Origin: Campylobacter volucris
GTDB lineage: Bacteria > Campylobacterota > Campylobacteria > Campylobacterales > Campylobacteraceae
Assembly: GCF_008245045.1 (NCBI RefSeq)
Contig: NZ_CP043428.1
Location: forward strand, 248,001-312,000
Length of the DNA: 64,000 bases
Direction of reading: 5' to 3'
Part shown: positions 37,149-46,546 of the stretch, in pieces
Layout: every line of letters begins with the position of its first letter
Position numbering within the stretch: position 1 is the stretch's first letter
Notes under the pieces: generated by a model
What the model was told of the DNA's origin: nothing
The model's input: the letters and a program-made list of their open reading frames with translations, nothing else
Database searches by the model: none
Translations under genes and position numbers: made by a program

Positions 37149-38644
37149 ATTTTCTTTTTATAATTTTTAGCAATTTTTTTCAGCTTAAAAGGCAAACTTA
37201 TATAGCCAATCTTAAAAGGAGTTCTTGAAGCTTGCAAAAGTGCATTTCCTAAAAGATAAGGCAAATGAGTTTTAGCAATTTGAGCTTGTTTGTAATCAGC
37301 ATAAGCTTTTAGAGGCGGTAAGTCTTTAGTATTTGTTTGGTTTTTCAAATGATGTTTTTTGATTTTTATTAATTCAAAAGGCATTTTTAAATATCCTGTA
37401 AAACTTTTACTATTTTTTATAATTACTTCTCCGAGCTTATAGCTTAATCTTTCTTTGATTCTTAAATTAGCCCCGTAAAGCTTGGTATTTTTAGATATAA
37501 AAAGCTCAAATTCATTTTTTAAATTTTTATGTGTTAAAAATTGCATGAGATTGTGATTTTGACTTTGTAAAAAAGATTGTTTATCAAATTTAATATTTTC
37601 TTCGTATTCATGGATTAATTTTGCATAAAATTCTATAGGAGGGATTAAAAAATTTTCATTTTTTTTCTCAAGATTTAAATTGCTTTGATAAAAATCATCA
37701 TTTTGCAAAAGTAATATTCCTATTAAATCAATATGATTTAATTTAGTAGTTTTTTCACTTATATTAACCCCGCTACTTGCTTCGCTTTGTTTAATATTTT
37801 GAGGATTAACATAAAAATAAGTTTGAGTATCTATAAAAGCTTTATCGTTTTGTAAATCTTGAAAATTATTAATCATATTAAAATTTTTATGGATTTGAAA
37901 ATTAGCATTTTCAATACTTATGGTAGATATAGCATGAGTAATTAAATTACTTTGAGTCCAAGTATGAATTCCTAAAATTTGATATCCTAGGTATTCTTGT
38001 GGGAAAAATATTTTTTCTAAAGCATTAATTCTTATTACTTTTTCACAAAAAAATGAATTTTTATGTTCAAATTTAGCTAAATTTGGAGTAAAAATAAAAT
38101 ATTTTCTCTTAGAACAAGGGATATTTTCTTTGGATTTTTTAAAATGATTTAAATGATTGATGATATTTTTACCAAGTTCTTGCATAGCAAGTGGCATAGG
38201 ATGGAATTTATAGTTTTGATCAAAGGCATAAAGATTATTTTGCTTAAAATAAAGATCTACATCGATTAAATTAAAACCATAGTGATAGCAGTTTTTCCTA
38301 TGAGTTTCATTAATGGCTTTAGCTTTATCATTTTGTGCAGGTATAGGTAAGATTAAAACAATAGTTGTTTTTTGCATTTTATATAATTGCTCGTAAAAAT
38401 AATCAATATTTCTAAGCAAAATAGTTGTGTTAATAGGACTTAAATAATCATTGATGTTTGATTCACTGATGATAAAATCAGCATTTTTTATGGTTTTTGC
38501 ATGACGGATTAGTTCGTATAAATTTTGCAAAGAAGTGCTAAGTCCTAGGGCAAAATTATGCAAGATGGTATTTTTGTGTTCAAGTCCTATTCTAAGACCA
38601 TTTTTAACAACACTATTACTCCCACCTAGTAAAACTATCTCCAT
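37145..38644 (-). CDS. SGNH/GDSL-hydrolase-like protein with capsule C-terminal module
   Basis: A 499-residue protein on the strand opposite the capsule genes. The N-terminal 165 residues resemble SGNH hydrolases or acyltransferases: VLLGGSNSVV (Ser block with GGS in place of GDS), NINDYL (Asn block) and FHPMPLAM (His block). Residues about 170-385 are not recognised. Residues 390-499 are the capsule module (RLSYKLGEVII, KAYADYKQAQ, LPYLLGNALL). The module ties it to capsule synthesis despite its orientation. Adding or removing an acyl group on the polysaccharide is plausible but unproven. Confidence 0.65.
   Translation of the reverse strand: MEIVLLGGSNSVVKNGLRIGLEHKNTILHNFALGLSTSLQNLYELIRHAKTIKNADFIISESNINDYLSPINTTILLRNIDYFYEQLYKMQKTTIVLILPIPAQNDKAKAINETHRKNCYHYGFNLIDVDLYFKQNNLYAFDQNYKFHPMPLAMQELGKNIINHLNHFKKSKENIPCSKRKYFIFTPNLAKFEHKNSFFCEKVIRINALEKIFFPQEYLGYQILGIHTWTQSNLITHAISTISIENANFQIHKNFNMINNFQDLQNDKAFIDTQTYFYVNPQNIKQSEASSGVNISEKTTKLNHIDLIGILLLQNDDFYQSNLNLEKKNENFLIPPIEFYAKLIHEYEENIKFDKQSFLQSQNHNLMQFLTHKNLKNEFELFISKNTKLYGANLRIKERLSYKLGEVIIKNSKSFTGYLKMPFELIKIKKHHLKNQTNTKDLPPLKAYADYKQAQIAKTHLPYLLGNALLQASRTPFKIGYISLPFKLKKIAKNYKKKI
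37148..37477 (-). repeat. Capsule C-terminal module copy (SGNH-like protein)
   Basis: Codes for residues 390-499 of the minus-strand protein, with both half-repeats and the linker, more diverged than the copies at 27313 and 33537. This is the only copy outside the kps-bounded block. Confidence 0.8.
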
Positions 38645-38797
38645 AGCACCTTCTTTAATTTTTATTTATGAATTTTATAAAATATTTTTTAATAAATAAT
38701 GTAAGAGTAAAAAACTCTTTTAGTCTTAGTATTTAAGCATTTGACAAAGATAATAACTTTAGCTATATTTTTGAGTTATTTTTAAGTTGGGTTTGCT

Positions 38798-39934
38798 ATG
38801 GAAAAAGAGTGTAAAAAAAGAGATGTTTTTTATATAGCTGGTTATGATCCTAGAGGATATAGGCATTATTATACTATGTTTAAAAAGAATTTATCTTTGC
38901 AAAATGAAATTTTAAAATACAACTATACAATTTCAAAAAGCCAAACAAAACCTAATTCCTTTCCTTTTTGGGAGATAAATACTGAAAAAACTGAGATTAG
39001 ATACACTTTTTTAAGCTGGAATGATATAGTTAAAAAAAATTGGTCGCAAGATTTAAAAGATGCTTTGTATGATTGTTATGGTTTTTTTAGAATTTATACC
39101 ATCACAGGGCTTTTTATAAAATTTGGAAAAGAATCTTTTAATCAACTTGCTACAGGGTATTATCCATTTTTTTATGTATTATTGAGTTTGATTTTTACTT
39201 TAAGTTGTGCTTTTGGAGCTTTGTTTTATCTTAAAAATTTTCATTTAGCATTAGGAATTTTAGCTTTTATTGTGTGTTTATTTGTTTTGCCAAAAATATT
39301 ATTTAAATTTGGAAAAAAATTAGCTGTGTTTTGGATAGCTAGAATTTGTTCATTTTGTGCAAATTGGGAAAAAAATAGACAGGGTCAATTAGAACAAAGA
39401 ATGCAAGAATTTTCTCAAACAATTTTTGAAAATTTAAAAACTCATTCTAAAGAAAAAGATTATGAATTAATTTTAATAGCTCATAGTGTAGGAACGATTT
39501 TATGTATCAATGTTTTGACTAAAGTGCTAAAAAAATGCGAGCAAGAAAATATTGATTTTTCAAATTTAAAAATACTCACTTTAGGAGAGTGTATTCCACT
39601 AGTAAGCTATCAGAAAATATCACATGAGTTTAGAAAAGATTTAGAGTATTTAGGAAGTAAAAATTTAATATGGTATGATTTTACTTCTATCATTGATGGA
39701 GCTTGTTTTGCACAGGTTGATTTCATACGCACAAGTGGAGTAAAAGCTAACTTTAGTCCAAAATATCTTTCAGCTAAATTTCATACTTTATATCACAAGC
39801 AAGATTATAAAAAAATCAAAAAAGACAAATATAAAGCACATTTTTTATATTTATTTTCTACGCAAATTAAAGGCGTATATGACTTTTTTGACTTTATAAT
39901 GGGCAAAAATATGCTAGAAGAAAAAATCAAATAA
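38798..39934 (+). CDS. Membrane protein with alpha/beta-hydrolase-like nucleophile motif (Cj1412-like)
   Basis: A 378-residue protein. Two or three hydrophobic segments (about residues 122-170) separate an N-terminal soluble part from a C-terminal part with LILIAHSVGTILCINVL (about residues 223-239). AHSVG fits a serine-nucleophile elbow of alpha/beta hydrolases. In C. jejuni a membrane protein (Cj1412) stands at the same place, between kpsS and the P450 gene, so the position is conserved. Substrate unknown. A 153-base gap with a possible promoter lies upstream, and the P450 gene follows after eleven bases. Confidence 0.7.
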   Translation: MEKECKKRDVFYIAGYDPRGYRHYYTMFKKNLSLQNEILKYNYTISKSQTKPNSFPFWEINTEKTEIRYTFLSWNDIVKKNWSQDLKDALYDCYGFFRIYTITGLFIKFGKESFNQLATGYYPFFYVLLSLIFTLSCAFGALFYLKNFHLALGILAFIVCLFVLPKILFKFGKKLAVFWIARICSFCANWEKNRQGQLEQRMQEFSQTIFENLKTHSKEKDYELILIAHSVGTILCINVLTKVLKKCEQENIDFSNLKILTLGECIPLVSYQKISHEFRKDLEYLGSKNLIWYDFTSIIDGACFAQVDFIRTSGVKANFSPKYLSAKFHTLYHKQDYKKIKKDKYKAHFLYLFSTQIKGVYDFFDFIMGKNMLEEKIK

Positions 39935-39945
39935 AGGAGTAAATC

Positions 39946-41319
39946 ATGGGTCAATGTCCTTTTCATCCAAAGCCTTATAAAAATAAGGCTTCTACTCTTA
40001 TGACTTTTTTACTTAAAAGAAGATCTTGGCTTGATGGGTTGTATGAAAGAAGCTATAAAATGATGATGGGTAGAGTCCAAATGCCTGGTTTTGATCTTTA
40101 TGTGGTAAATGATCCAAAAGAAGTAAGACGCATTATGGTTGATGAGGTAAGAGAATATCCAAAAAGTCAGCTTTTACATGAATTACTTGAGCCGCTTTTG
40201 GGTGTTAGTATCTTTACTACTAATGGCAGGGTTTGGGAAAAACAAAGAGAATTGTTAAGGCCATCTTTTGAAATGACTAGAATTTCTAAGGTTTTTGGCT
40301 TGATGAGCGAGGCAGCTTCTGATATGATGGCAAGATTTGATAAATATGAAGATGGTGCCATCATTGAAGTAGATGAAGCGATGACTTTTGTCACTGCAGA
40401 TGTGATCTTTAGAACCATTATGTCTTCAAAATTAGATGAGGTTAAAGGAAAAATAGTTTTAGATGCTTTTGTAACTGTGCAAGAACAAACAGTCAAAACT
40501 GCTATGAGAAGAATGTTTCGTTTTCCAACTTGGCTTTCAAATCTTTTGGGTGAGAAAAAAAGATTAAAAGCTGGTATGACTATAAGAAAAGTTTTATCTG
40601 ATATTATCAAACCAAGATACGAAAATGCTTTAGCTGATAAGGGAAAATACGAAGATATTTTATCTTCTTTGCTTATGGTGGTAGATGCAGATACTAATGA
40701 AAGATTTTCTTTTAATGAAATTTTAGATCAAGTAGCAATGTTATTTTTAGCAGGTCATGAAACCACTGCAAGCTCGCTTACTTGGACGCTTTATATTTTA
40801 AGCATCAGTGAAAAAGAACAAGAAAAAGCTTATGAAGAAATCATGCAAGTTGCAGGGGATGAAAAATTTACCATAGAGCATATTAAATCGATGAAATATC
40901 TTACTAATATTTTCAAAGAAAGCTTAAGACTTTATCCTCCTGTGGGATTTTTTGCTAGAGAAGCAAAACATGAAAGTAAAATGCGTGATAAGCTTATAAA
41001 AGAAGGTTCAGGAGTAGTGGTAGCTCCTTGGCTTATACACAGACATGATAATTTTTGGGAAAATCCTCATGAATTTGATCCAAGTCGCCATGAAGATAAA
41101 AGCAAGATTAAAAAAGATACTTATATGCCTTTTGGTATGGGAGAGCGTATTTGTATAGGGCAAGGTTTTGCTATGCAAGAAGCAATTTTAATTTTAGCAA
41201 ATATTTTAAGGACTTATAAGTTACAATTAGAAGAAAATTTCACACCAGATGTTGTAGGAAGACTTACTATAAGATCAGCTAATGGTATGAATATTAAATT
41301 TATCAAAAGGAAAAAATGA
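39946..41319 (+). CDS. Cytochrome P450 (CYP172-like)
   Basis: A 457-residue P450. It has the oxygen-activation helix AGHETTASSLTW (about residues 267-278), the ExxR pair in KESLRLYPP, and the heme loop PFGMGERICIGQG with the thiolate ligand Cys403. It is soluble, with no N-terminal anchor. P450s are rare in Epsilonproteobacteria; the C. jejuni homologue is Cj1411 (CYP172). The natural substrate is not known to me. It lies between the hydrolase-like gene (11 bases) and a small membrane protein that overlaps its stop. The AAAGGAG site before ATG is strong. Confidence 0.95.
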   Translation: MGQCPFHPKPYKNKASTLMTFLLKRRSWLDGLYERSYKMMMGRVQMPGFDLYVVNDPKEVRRIMVDEVREYPKSQLLHELLEPLLGVSIFTTNGRVWEKQRELLRPSFEMTRISKVFGLMSEAASDMMARFDKYEDGAIIEVDEAMTFVTADVIFRTIMSSKLDEVKGKIVLDAFVTVQEQTVKTAMRRMFRFPTWLSNLLGEKKRLKAGMTIRKVLSDIIKPRYENALADKGKYEDILSSLLMVVDADTNERFSFNEILDQVAMLFLAGHETTASSLTWTLYILSISEKEQEKAYEEIMQVAGDEKFTIEHIKSMKYLTNIFKESLRLYPPVGFFAREAKHESKMRDKLIKEGSGVVVAPWLIHRHDNFWENPHEFDPSRHEDKSKIKKDTYMPFGMGERICIGQGFAMQEAILILANILRTYKLQLEENFTPDVVGRLTIRSANGMNIKFIKRKK

Positions 41320-41669
41320 AAGAAAAATTAGCAGGAACAATTTTACTTTGCGCTATCGTTCCTTTGGCGGTGATTAGCTATCTTTTTATAGTTATAGTGG
41401 GTACTTTTGGAGATGCAGCTAGAGTTAGACAAGGTGTTAGAGCATTAGATCACTTTGTCAATGCGACTTTGTTTAATGGCTATGCTTGGGAGTCTTTGTC
41501 TTCGCATGCTTGGAGAGAGCGCCATAAAAGATGGGCAAAAATAGTGATAAAAATAACAGATTTTTTTGATAAAGATCATTGTCAAAAGGCCAATAAAAGA
41601 GAACAAGCTATCGTTGATTTGGTATTAGAAAAAAAACTTACCGAGCAAACTGTCGGTAAGCAGCTTTAG
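41316..41669 (+). CDS. Small membrane protein (Cj1410-like)
   Basis: A 117-residue protein with one clear membrane segment near residues 8-29 and a basic, soluble C-terminal part. It overlaps the P450 stop by four bases, so it is probably co-translated with it. The C. jejuni homologue sits in the same order. Function unknown. Its last codons also carry the nusA terminator of the opposite strand. Confidence 0.75.
   Translation: MKEKLAGTILLCAIVPLAVISYLFIVIVGTFGDAARVRQGVRALDHFVNATLFNGYAWESLSSHAWRERHKRWAKIVIKITDFFDKDHCQKANKREQAIVDLVLEKKLTEQTVGKQL
41629..41660 (-). terminator. nusA terminator inside the Cj1410-like gene
   Basis: Read on the minus strand just after the nusA stop, CTTACCGA pairs with TCGGTAAG around an eight-base loop and is followed by eight T. 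This is a textbook intrinsic terminator, and it lies inside the coding end of the convergent gene. Confidence 0.85.
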
Positions 41670-42757
41670 CTTTCTCCAAATAAAGCTTTAAGGTTTTTCA
41701 ATGCTTCTTCTTGATTTAAAGTTTTATCCTCGCTATTTACTTCATTAAGCTCTATTTCATAACCAAGCAACATTGTAGCCAAGCGTATATTAATACCACT
41801 TTTACCAATAGCCTTGCTTTTTTGCTCACTATTAATGCTAACAATAGCTTTTTTATCTTCAATTTGCACTGAATTTATAATAGCAGGAGCTAAGCTTCTA
41901 GTAATTAAAATTGCCATTTCATTAGAATACTCAATACAATCAATGTTTTCATTTTTTAATTCTTTACTAACAGCATTGATTCTTACTCCTTTAACTCCCA
42001 CAGTTGCACCTACTGCATCAACACTTGGGCTATTTGCTTGCAAGATAATCTTAGCGCGCTCACCTGGAATTCTAGCACTTGCATAAATATTAATTAACCC
42101 ATCTTTAATTTCAGGAACTTCAGCTTTTAACAAAGCTTCTAAAAATTTAGGACTCGTTCTGCTAAGTTCCATTCTCATACCAGTTCTATCTATATATACA
42201 TGTCTAATGACAGCTTTTATTACATCGCCAACTTTAAATTTTTCACCTTTAATGCGATTTTTTCTAGGTAAACAAGCACGAAATTCATCAATTTCTACAT
42301 AAGTATTTTCTTCACTATCTATTCTAACAACACTACCAAATACCATATGTCCAACCATTTTTTGATATTTTTCGTATATTTTTTCTTCTAAAAGTTTTTG
42401 TATGTTGTATTCTAATTCTTTATGTAAGATATTTACAGCAGTGCGACCTAAATTTTCCAAATAGCACTCATAAGTTAGTTCATCTCCTATTTCTACATCT
42501 TTTGCTTCTGCTTTTGCTTTGCTTAGAGCGATAAAATGCTCATTTTCATTTTCTAATCTTTCATCATTATCAGCAACTACGATGATTTTTTGATAAAGTT
42601 GTAAATTTTTTCCTGAATCAACAAAAAATTCATATTTATCACCATAAATTTTTTTAGCTGTATTAATAAGTGCTTTTTTTACTCTTTGACGCACATCTTC
42701 AATTTGTAAATTTTTTTCATTAGCAATGGACTCTATAATATCTGTGATTTTTTCCAT
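41666..42757 (-). CDS. nusA: Transcription termination/antitermination factor NusA
   Basis: A 363-residue NusA. The N-terminal RNA-polymerase-binding part spans about residues 1-125. An S1 domain spans about 130-200 (MVGHMVFGSVVRID, FKVGDVIKAVIRHV). Two KH domains follow (RIPGERAKIILQANSPSVDAVG; NSEQKSKAIGKSGINIRLAT). It modulates pausing, termination and antitermination. Length fits epsilonproteobacterial NusA, which lacks the acidic C-terminal repeats of E. coli. The next genes upstream run the other way. Confidence 0.96.
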   Translation of the reverse strand: MEKITDIIESIANEKNLQIEDVRQRVKKALINTAKKIYGDKYEFFVDSGKNLQLYQKIIVVADNDERLENENEHFIALSKAKAEAKDVEIGDELTYECYLENLGRTAVNILHKELEYNIQKLLEEKIYEKYQKMVGHMVFGSVVRIDSEENTYVEIDEFRACLPRKNRIKGEKFKVGDVIKAVIRHVYIDRTGMRMELSRTSPKFLEALLKAEVPEIKDGLINIYASARIPGERAKIILQANSPSVDAVGATVGVKGVRINAVSKELKNENIDCIEYSNEMAILITRSLAPAIINSVQIEDKKAIVSINSEQKSKAIGKSGINIRLATMLLGYEIELNEVNSEDKTLNQEEALKNLKALFGES

Positions 42758-42845
42758 AATGACAATACTACCTTAATTTTGGGATTTTAATTTTTGTAAG
42801 GGTTAAATTATATCTTTAATAAGTTTAATTAAAAGTAAAATTTGT

Positions 42846-42851
42846 TATAAT
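42846..42851 (+). promoter_or_regulatory. -10 box before the HP0268-like/miaB operon
   Basis: TATAAT lies 32 bases ahead of the ATG at 42883, with a GAGGATG site between. It would start transcription of six overlapping + strand genes. Confidence 0.55.
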
Positions 42852-42882
42852 TTTAGATTAAAAACATTACGAGGATGATGAT

Positions 42883-43125
42883 ATGGATTTAAAAATAGCA
42901 AGAACCTCTGTGGATGAAAAGCCAAAAAGTATAAGTTTAGAAAGTATTGAAAAGGCTATAGATAAAGAAGGTCAGAAATTTTTTTATTTTGATAAAGATA
43001 ATGCACATAAGCAGCTTATAGCTTTGGTTGAGCACTTTGAAAAAAAAGGAAAATGTGTTTATCATAGAACGATTAAATATGGCTTAGATGAGGCTGATTA
43101 TATGTATGAGGTACATATTCTTTGA
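42883..43125 (+). CDS. HP0268-family small nuclease
   Basis: An 80-residue protein whose [20 protein letters not shown] and C-terminal YMYEVHIL match the pattern of H. pylori HP0268, an 80-residue protein reported as a nicking and purine-specific nuclease. In C. jejuni the homologue also precedes miaB. The miaB TTG start overlaps its stop by four bases. Confidence 0.8.
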   Translation: MDLKIARTSVDEKPKSISLESIEKAIDKEGQKFFYFDKDNAHKQLIALVEHFEKKGKCVYHRTIKYGLDEADYMYEVHIL

Positions 43126-44420
43126 GTAAAAAACTTTTTATACAAACTTTAGGTTGTGCTATGAATGTAAGAGATTCAGAGCACATGATAGCCGAACTTA
43201 AAGAAAAAGAAAATTACGAACTAACTCAAGATGCCAAAGAAGCAGATTTGATTTTAATCAATACTTGTTCAGTGCGTGAAAAACCTGTGCATAAACTTTT
43301 TTCAGAAGTTGGAAGTTATGAAAAAATCAAAAAAAATGGTGCAAAAATAGGAGTTTGTGGATGTACTGCTTCTCATTTAGGGGATGAAATTTTTAAACGC
43401 GCTCCTAATGTGGATTTTGTTTTAGGCGCTAGAAATGTTTCTAAGATCACTCAAGCAGTTAATACCCCTAAATTTTTAGGCAATGATATAGATTTTGATG
43501 AGAGCAATTATGCTTTTGCTGATTTTAGAAATAGTTTTTATAAAACTTATGTAAATATTTCTATAGGATGTGATAAACATTGTACTTATTGTATAGTGCC
43601 ACATACTAGAGGGGATGAAATTTCCATACCTTTTGAGATTATTAAAAAAGAAGCATTAAAAGCTGTTTTTAATGGTGCTAAAGAAATTTTTTTATTAGGA
43701 CAAAATGTTAATAATTATGGTAAAAGATTTTCAAATGCTCATGAAAAAATTAATTTTTCTGATCTTTTAGAAAAACTCAGCGAGATAGAAGGTTTGGAGC
43801 GTATTCGCTTTACAAGTCCACATCCTTTGCATATGGATGATAGATTTTTAGAAGTTTTCTCAAAAAATCCAAAAGTATGCAAATCCATGCATATGCCATT
43901 GCAAAGTGGCTCGAGTGAAATTTTAAAGGCTATGAAGAGGGGTTATAATAAAGAGTGGTATTTAGATAGAGCCTTAAAACTTCGTTCAATGTGTGATGAA
44001 GTGAGTATTTCTACTGATGTTATTGTAGCTTTTCCAGGTGAGAGTGATAAAGATTTTGAAGATACTTTAGATGTGCTTGAAAAAGTGCGTTTTGAGCAAA
44101 TGTTTTCTTTTAAATATTCTAAAAGACCGTTGACTAAAGCAGCAACTATGCCAAATCAAATTCCAGATGATATTGCTTCAAAGCGTTTGAGTGTTTTACA
44201 AGCTAGACATACTGAAATTTTAGACGAAATTGTTTTAAGACAAAAGGATAAAGAAGTAGAGGTATTATTTGAAGAATTAAGAAGCGAAGGAAATATTGCA
44301 GGCAGAAGTGATAATAATTTTTTAGTTCAAGTAAAAGGAAGTGAAGAATTATTAGGTCAAATGAAAAAAGTAAAAATCACCAATCCTAAGCGTATGGTGT
44401 TAAATGGCGAAATCATTTAA
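43122..44420 (+). CDS. miaB: tRNA-2-methylthio-N6-dimethylallyladenosine synthase
   Basis: A 432-residue radical-SAM methylthiotransferase. Its N-terminal UPF0004 domain has Cys in [17 protein letters not shown] and GVCGCTA. The radical-SAM cluster motif is [15 protein letters not shown] (about residue 145), and a C-terminal TRAM domain follows. It adds a methylthio group at A37 of tRNAs reading UNN codons, including the tRNA-Phe encoded in this window. Translation starts at TTG. Confidence 0.96.
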   Translation: MSKKLFIQTLGCAMNVRDSEHMIAELKEKENYELTQDAKEADLILINTCSVREKPVHKLFSEVGSYEKIKKNGAKIGVCGCTASHLGDEIFKRAPNVDFVLGARNVSKITQAVNTPKFLGNDIDFDESNYAFADFRNSFYKTYVNISIGCDKHCTYCIVPHTRGDEISIPFEIIKKEALKAVFNGAKEIFLLGQNVNNYGKRFSNAHEKINFSDLLEKLSEIEGLERIRFTSPHPLHMDDRFLEVFSKNPKVCKSMHMPLQSGSSEILKAMKRGYNKEWYLDRALKLRSMCDEVSISTDVIVAFPGESDKDFEDTLDVLEKVRFEQMFSFKYSKRPLTKAATMPNQIPDDIASKRLSVLQARHTEILDEIVLRQKDKEVEVLFEELRSEGNIAGRSDNNFLVQVKGSEELLGQMKKVKITNPKRMVLNGEII

Positions 44421-45027
44421 AATCGATTGTATAGCTTTTGGAATTTTTTTACTTCAATGGCTGATTTTTTTAACTTGCAAAAAGGTGTATTTAGGAGAGG
44501 CATTACCTAAAAAATCTTGCGTTATACTTTTTTGGCATGGAAGATTAGCCTTAATGCCTTTTGCATATAAAAAAATGGGTATTAAAGAAAAAAAAGCTTA
44601 TGTGATGATTTCTCATCATAAAGATGGAGAAATCATTGCTAGAAATATTGCATTTTTTGGCTTAAATACTTTAAGAGGAAGCACAAGTAAAGGAGCTTTG
44701 GCTTTATTAAGACAATCTTTTAAAATTTTAGATCAAGGAGATGATATCATCATTACCCCAGATGGACCAAGGGGACCATTTCATAGCATTTCAGATGGCT
44801 CTGTGATAATAGCATTAAAAAAACAAACTCCTCTTTATTTGCTTAATTATGAAGCAAGTTCATTTTGGGAATTTAAAAGTTGGGATAAAATGATACTCCC
44901 TAAGCCATTTTCAAAAATCACTTATAGATTGAGTGAAGAAATTAAAATTCAAAATTTAAATTTAGAAGAAGCTAAAGTGTTGATAAAAGAAAAATTTGAT
45001 ATTATAAGTCAAATGGATAAAGGCTAA
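44404..45027 (+). CDS. DUF374 lysophospholipid-acyltransferase-like protein
   Basis: A 207-residue protein overlapping the end of mia[12 protein letters not shown] (His-rich start of the acyltransferase fold), [25 protein letters not shown] and [12 protein letters not shown] are the DUF374 signature. The family resembles glycerolipid and lipid A acyltransferases. A membrane segment covers residues about 9-25. The natural acyl acceptor is unknown. Confidence 0.85.
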   Translation: MAKSFKIDCIAFGIFLLQWLIFLTCKKVYLGEALPKKSCVILFWHGRLALMPFAYKKMGIKEKKAYVMISHHKDGEIIARNIAFFGLNTLRGSTSKGALALLRQSFKILDQGDDIIITPDGPRGPFHSISDGSVIIALKKQTPLYLLNYEASSFWEFKSWDKMILPKPFSKITYRLSEEIKIQNLNLEEAKVLIKEKFDIISQMDKG

Positions 45028-45029
45028 TT

Positions 45030-46019
45030 ATGCTATCTTTTCTTAGAAAATACATTTTACAACTTTTAGTATGTATATGTTATGATAAAAAACAATATAC
45101 CATTAGATGTCATACTTGGAAAAATTCTAAAGCTGTTGATACTTTTGAAAAAACTTTTGAAGATAAAGCTAGGGCTGTTGAATATGTTAAAAATTTAAGT
45201 AAAGATTTTCAAATTTATTATATTAACACCTTTTTTACTTCTATAGCTCAAGGTGTGGCTCCAAGTTCTAATTATAAAGAACTTTCTAAATTTGGAGTTG
45301 ATACAAATACGGTAAAATGCCTACCATTAAATAATGCTTTGATGTATGTAGCAAATTCTTCTTTAGAACTTTATCAGCAAGATTTTGAAGATTTTGGTGG
45401 GCTTGATTTGTTGTATTCTCCATTTTTCTTGCTATATCATAGTATAGAAAAAAAAGGTTTTGATGATAAGGTAAGTTTATATGTGTATAGATATCATGAT
45501 TTTGTAGCAATGTTAATTTGTAAAAATAAAGAAATATATTTTGGTAGTTATTTTGATATAGCTAGTCAAGATTATAATGAAGAAGAAATTTTTGAAGATA
45601 TGCAAGATGAAGAAGAGCCTTTAGAATTAACCCAAGAGTTAGAAGGTGAAAAAAATGAAGAAGATGTTGAAAATACTGAAGAAAATTATGAATTAAAAAG
45701 TTTAGAAGAAATGGGTGAAGATTTTGACAAAATAGAATCTTTAGAAGAACAAACAGAGCAAGCACCTATGGAAGATTTAGAAAATTTTAGCACCAATATG
45801 AAAATGATAGAATTTATCATTGATAGTGTAAAAGAATTTTATAACAATCCTTTATATAATAATAATTTTTTGGAAAAAATAGTGATTTTTGACGAAGAAG
45901 AATTTAGCAATACTTCATTAGATTATTTAGAAAATGAGCTTTTTATAAGACCAGAAGTAGAGTTAATTGATACTCTTGATATCATGAATGAGCTTGTAGT
46001 AAGGGATTTAAAATTATGA
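45030..46019 (+). CDS. Conserved hypothetical protein with acidic linker (Cj0456-like)
   Basis: A 329-residue protein I cannot assign to a named family. It has no signal peptide. Residues about 190-255 are an acidic, Glu-rich stretch that is probably disordered. The two following genes encode short proteins with one N-terminal membrane segment and coiled coil, as PilN and PilO do. By position this protein could be the PilM-like cytoplasmic partner of such a set, but I see no clear actin-fold motifs. Confidence 0.6.
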   Translation: MLSFLRKYILQLLVCICYDKKQYTIRCHTWKNSKAVDTFEKTFEDKARAVEYVKNLSKDFQIYYINTFFTSIAQGVAPSSNYKELSKFGVDTNTVKCLPLNNALMYVANSSLELYQQDFEDFGGLDLLYSPFFLLYHSIEKKGFDDKVSLYVYRYHDFVAMLICKNKEIYFGSYFDIASQDYNEEEIFEDMQDEEEPLELTQELEGEKNEEDVENTEENYELKSLEEMGEDFDKIESLEEQTEQAPMEDLENFSTNMKMIEFIIDSVKEFYNNPLYNNNFLEKIVIFDEEEFSNTSLDYLENELFIRPEVELIDTLDIMNELVVRDLKL

Positions 46020-46546
46020 AATATAGTTTGATAGAGCCTAAAGCAAAACCTGTATTTAATCTTTTTACTAGAATTTGGATTTATTTTACACTAATTAGTG
46101 TTTCGTTGATTTTGATGGTTTTTGTGATAGTTGTTTTTAAAAGTTCATATGCTTTTATACAACTTAATAATAAACAAGAAGAACTTATTCAAATTTTATC
46201 TCAAATTGAAAATAATAAATTAAAATTTTCCGAGCTTCAAAAGCAAAATTTTCAAGCTGTGGCTGTTGTAGGCGATGATGATGAAGATGGAAAAAATTTA
46301 ACTTTATTAAAAAGTGTGAAAAATTTATTCACTTTAGTTCCAAAGGATATTTCTTTAGACGAGGTTATTATAAAGGATAATTCTTTAACTTTGCGAGGTA
46401 TAACTCCAACTAAAGAGATGTTTTCTTTGTTATTAGAAGCTCCATTAAAAAGTGTTTTTACGATTTCTAAAACGAGTTATTATCCACTTGAAAATGGTTG
46501 GTATAGATTTGTAAGCATTAATACATCTGGGGATAATTATGAATAA
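46016..46546 (+). CDS. Single-pass membrane protein, PilN-like topology (Cj0455-like)
   Basis: A 176-residue protein with a short cytoplasmic start, a membrane segment at about residues 23-46, a coiled coil (about 50-75) and a small C-terminal domain with LPKDISLDEVIIKDNSLTLRG-type alternation (about residues 112-135). This matches the layout of PilN-type assembly proteins. Start and stop overlap both neighbours. Confidence 0.6.
   Translation: MKYSLIEPKAKPVFNLFTRIWIYFTLISVSLILMVFVIVVFKSSYAFIQLNNKQEELIQILSQIENNKLKFSELQKQNFQAVAVVGDDDEDGKNLTLLKSVKNLFTLVPKDISLDEVIIKDNSLTLRGITPTKEMFSLLLEAPLKSVFTISKTSYYPLENGWYRFVSINTSGDNYE

Noticed and set aside
38703-38719. Hairpin AAGAGT/ACTCTT followed by T between the SGNH-like and hydrolase-like genes
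   Set aside because: A six-base stem in an AT-rich gap between divergent genes has no transcript to end; likely chance.
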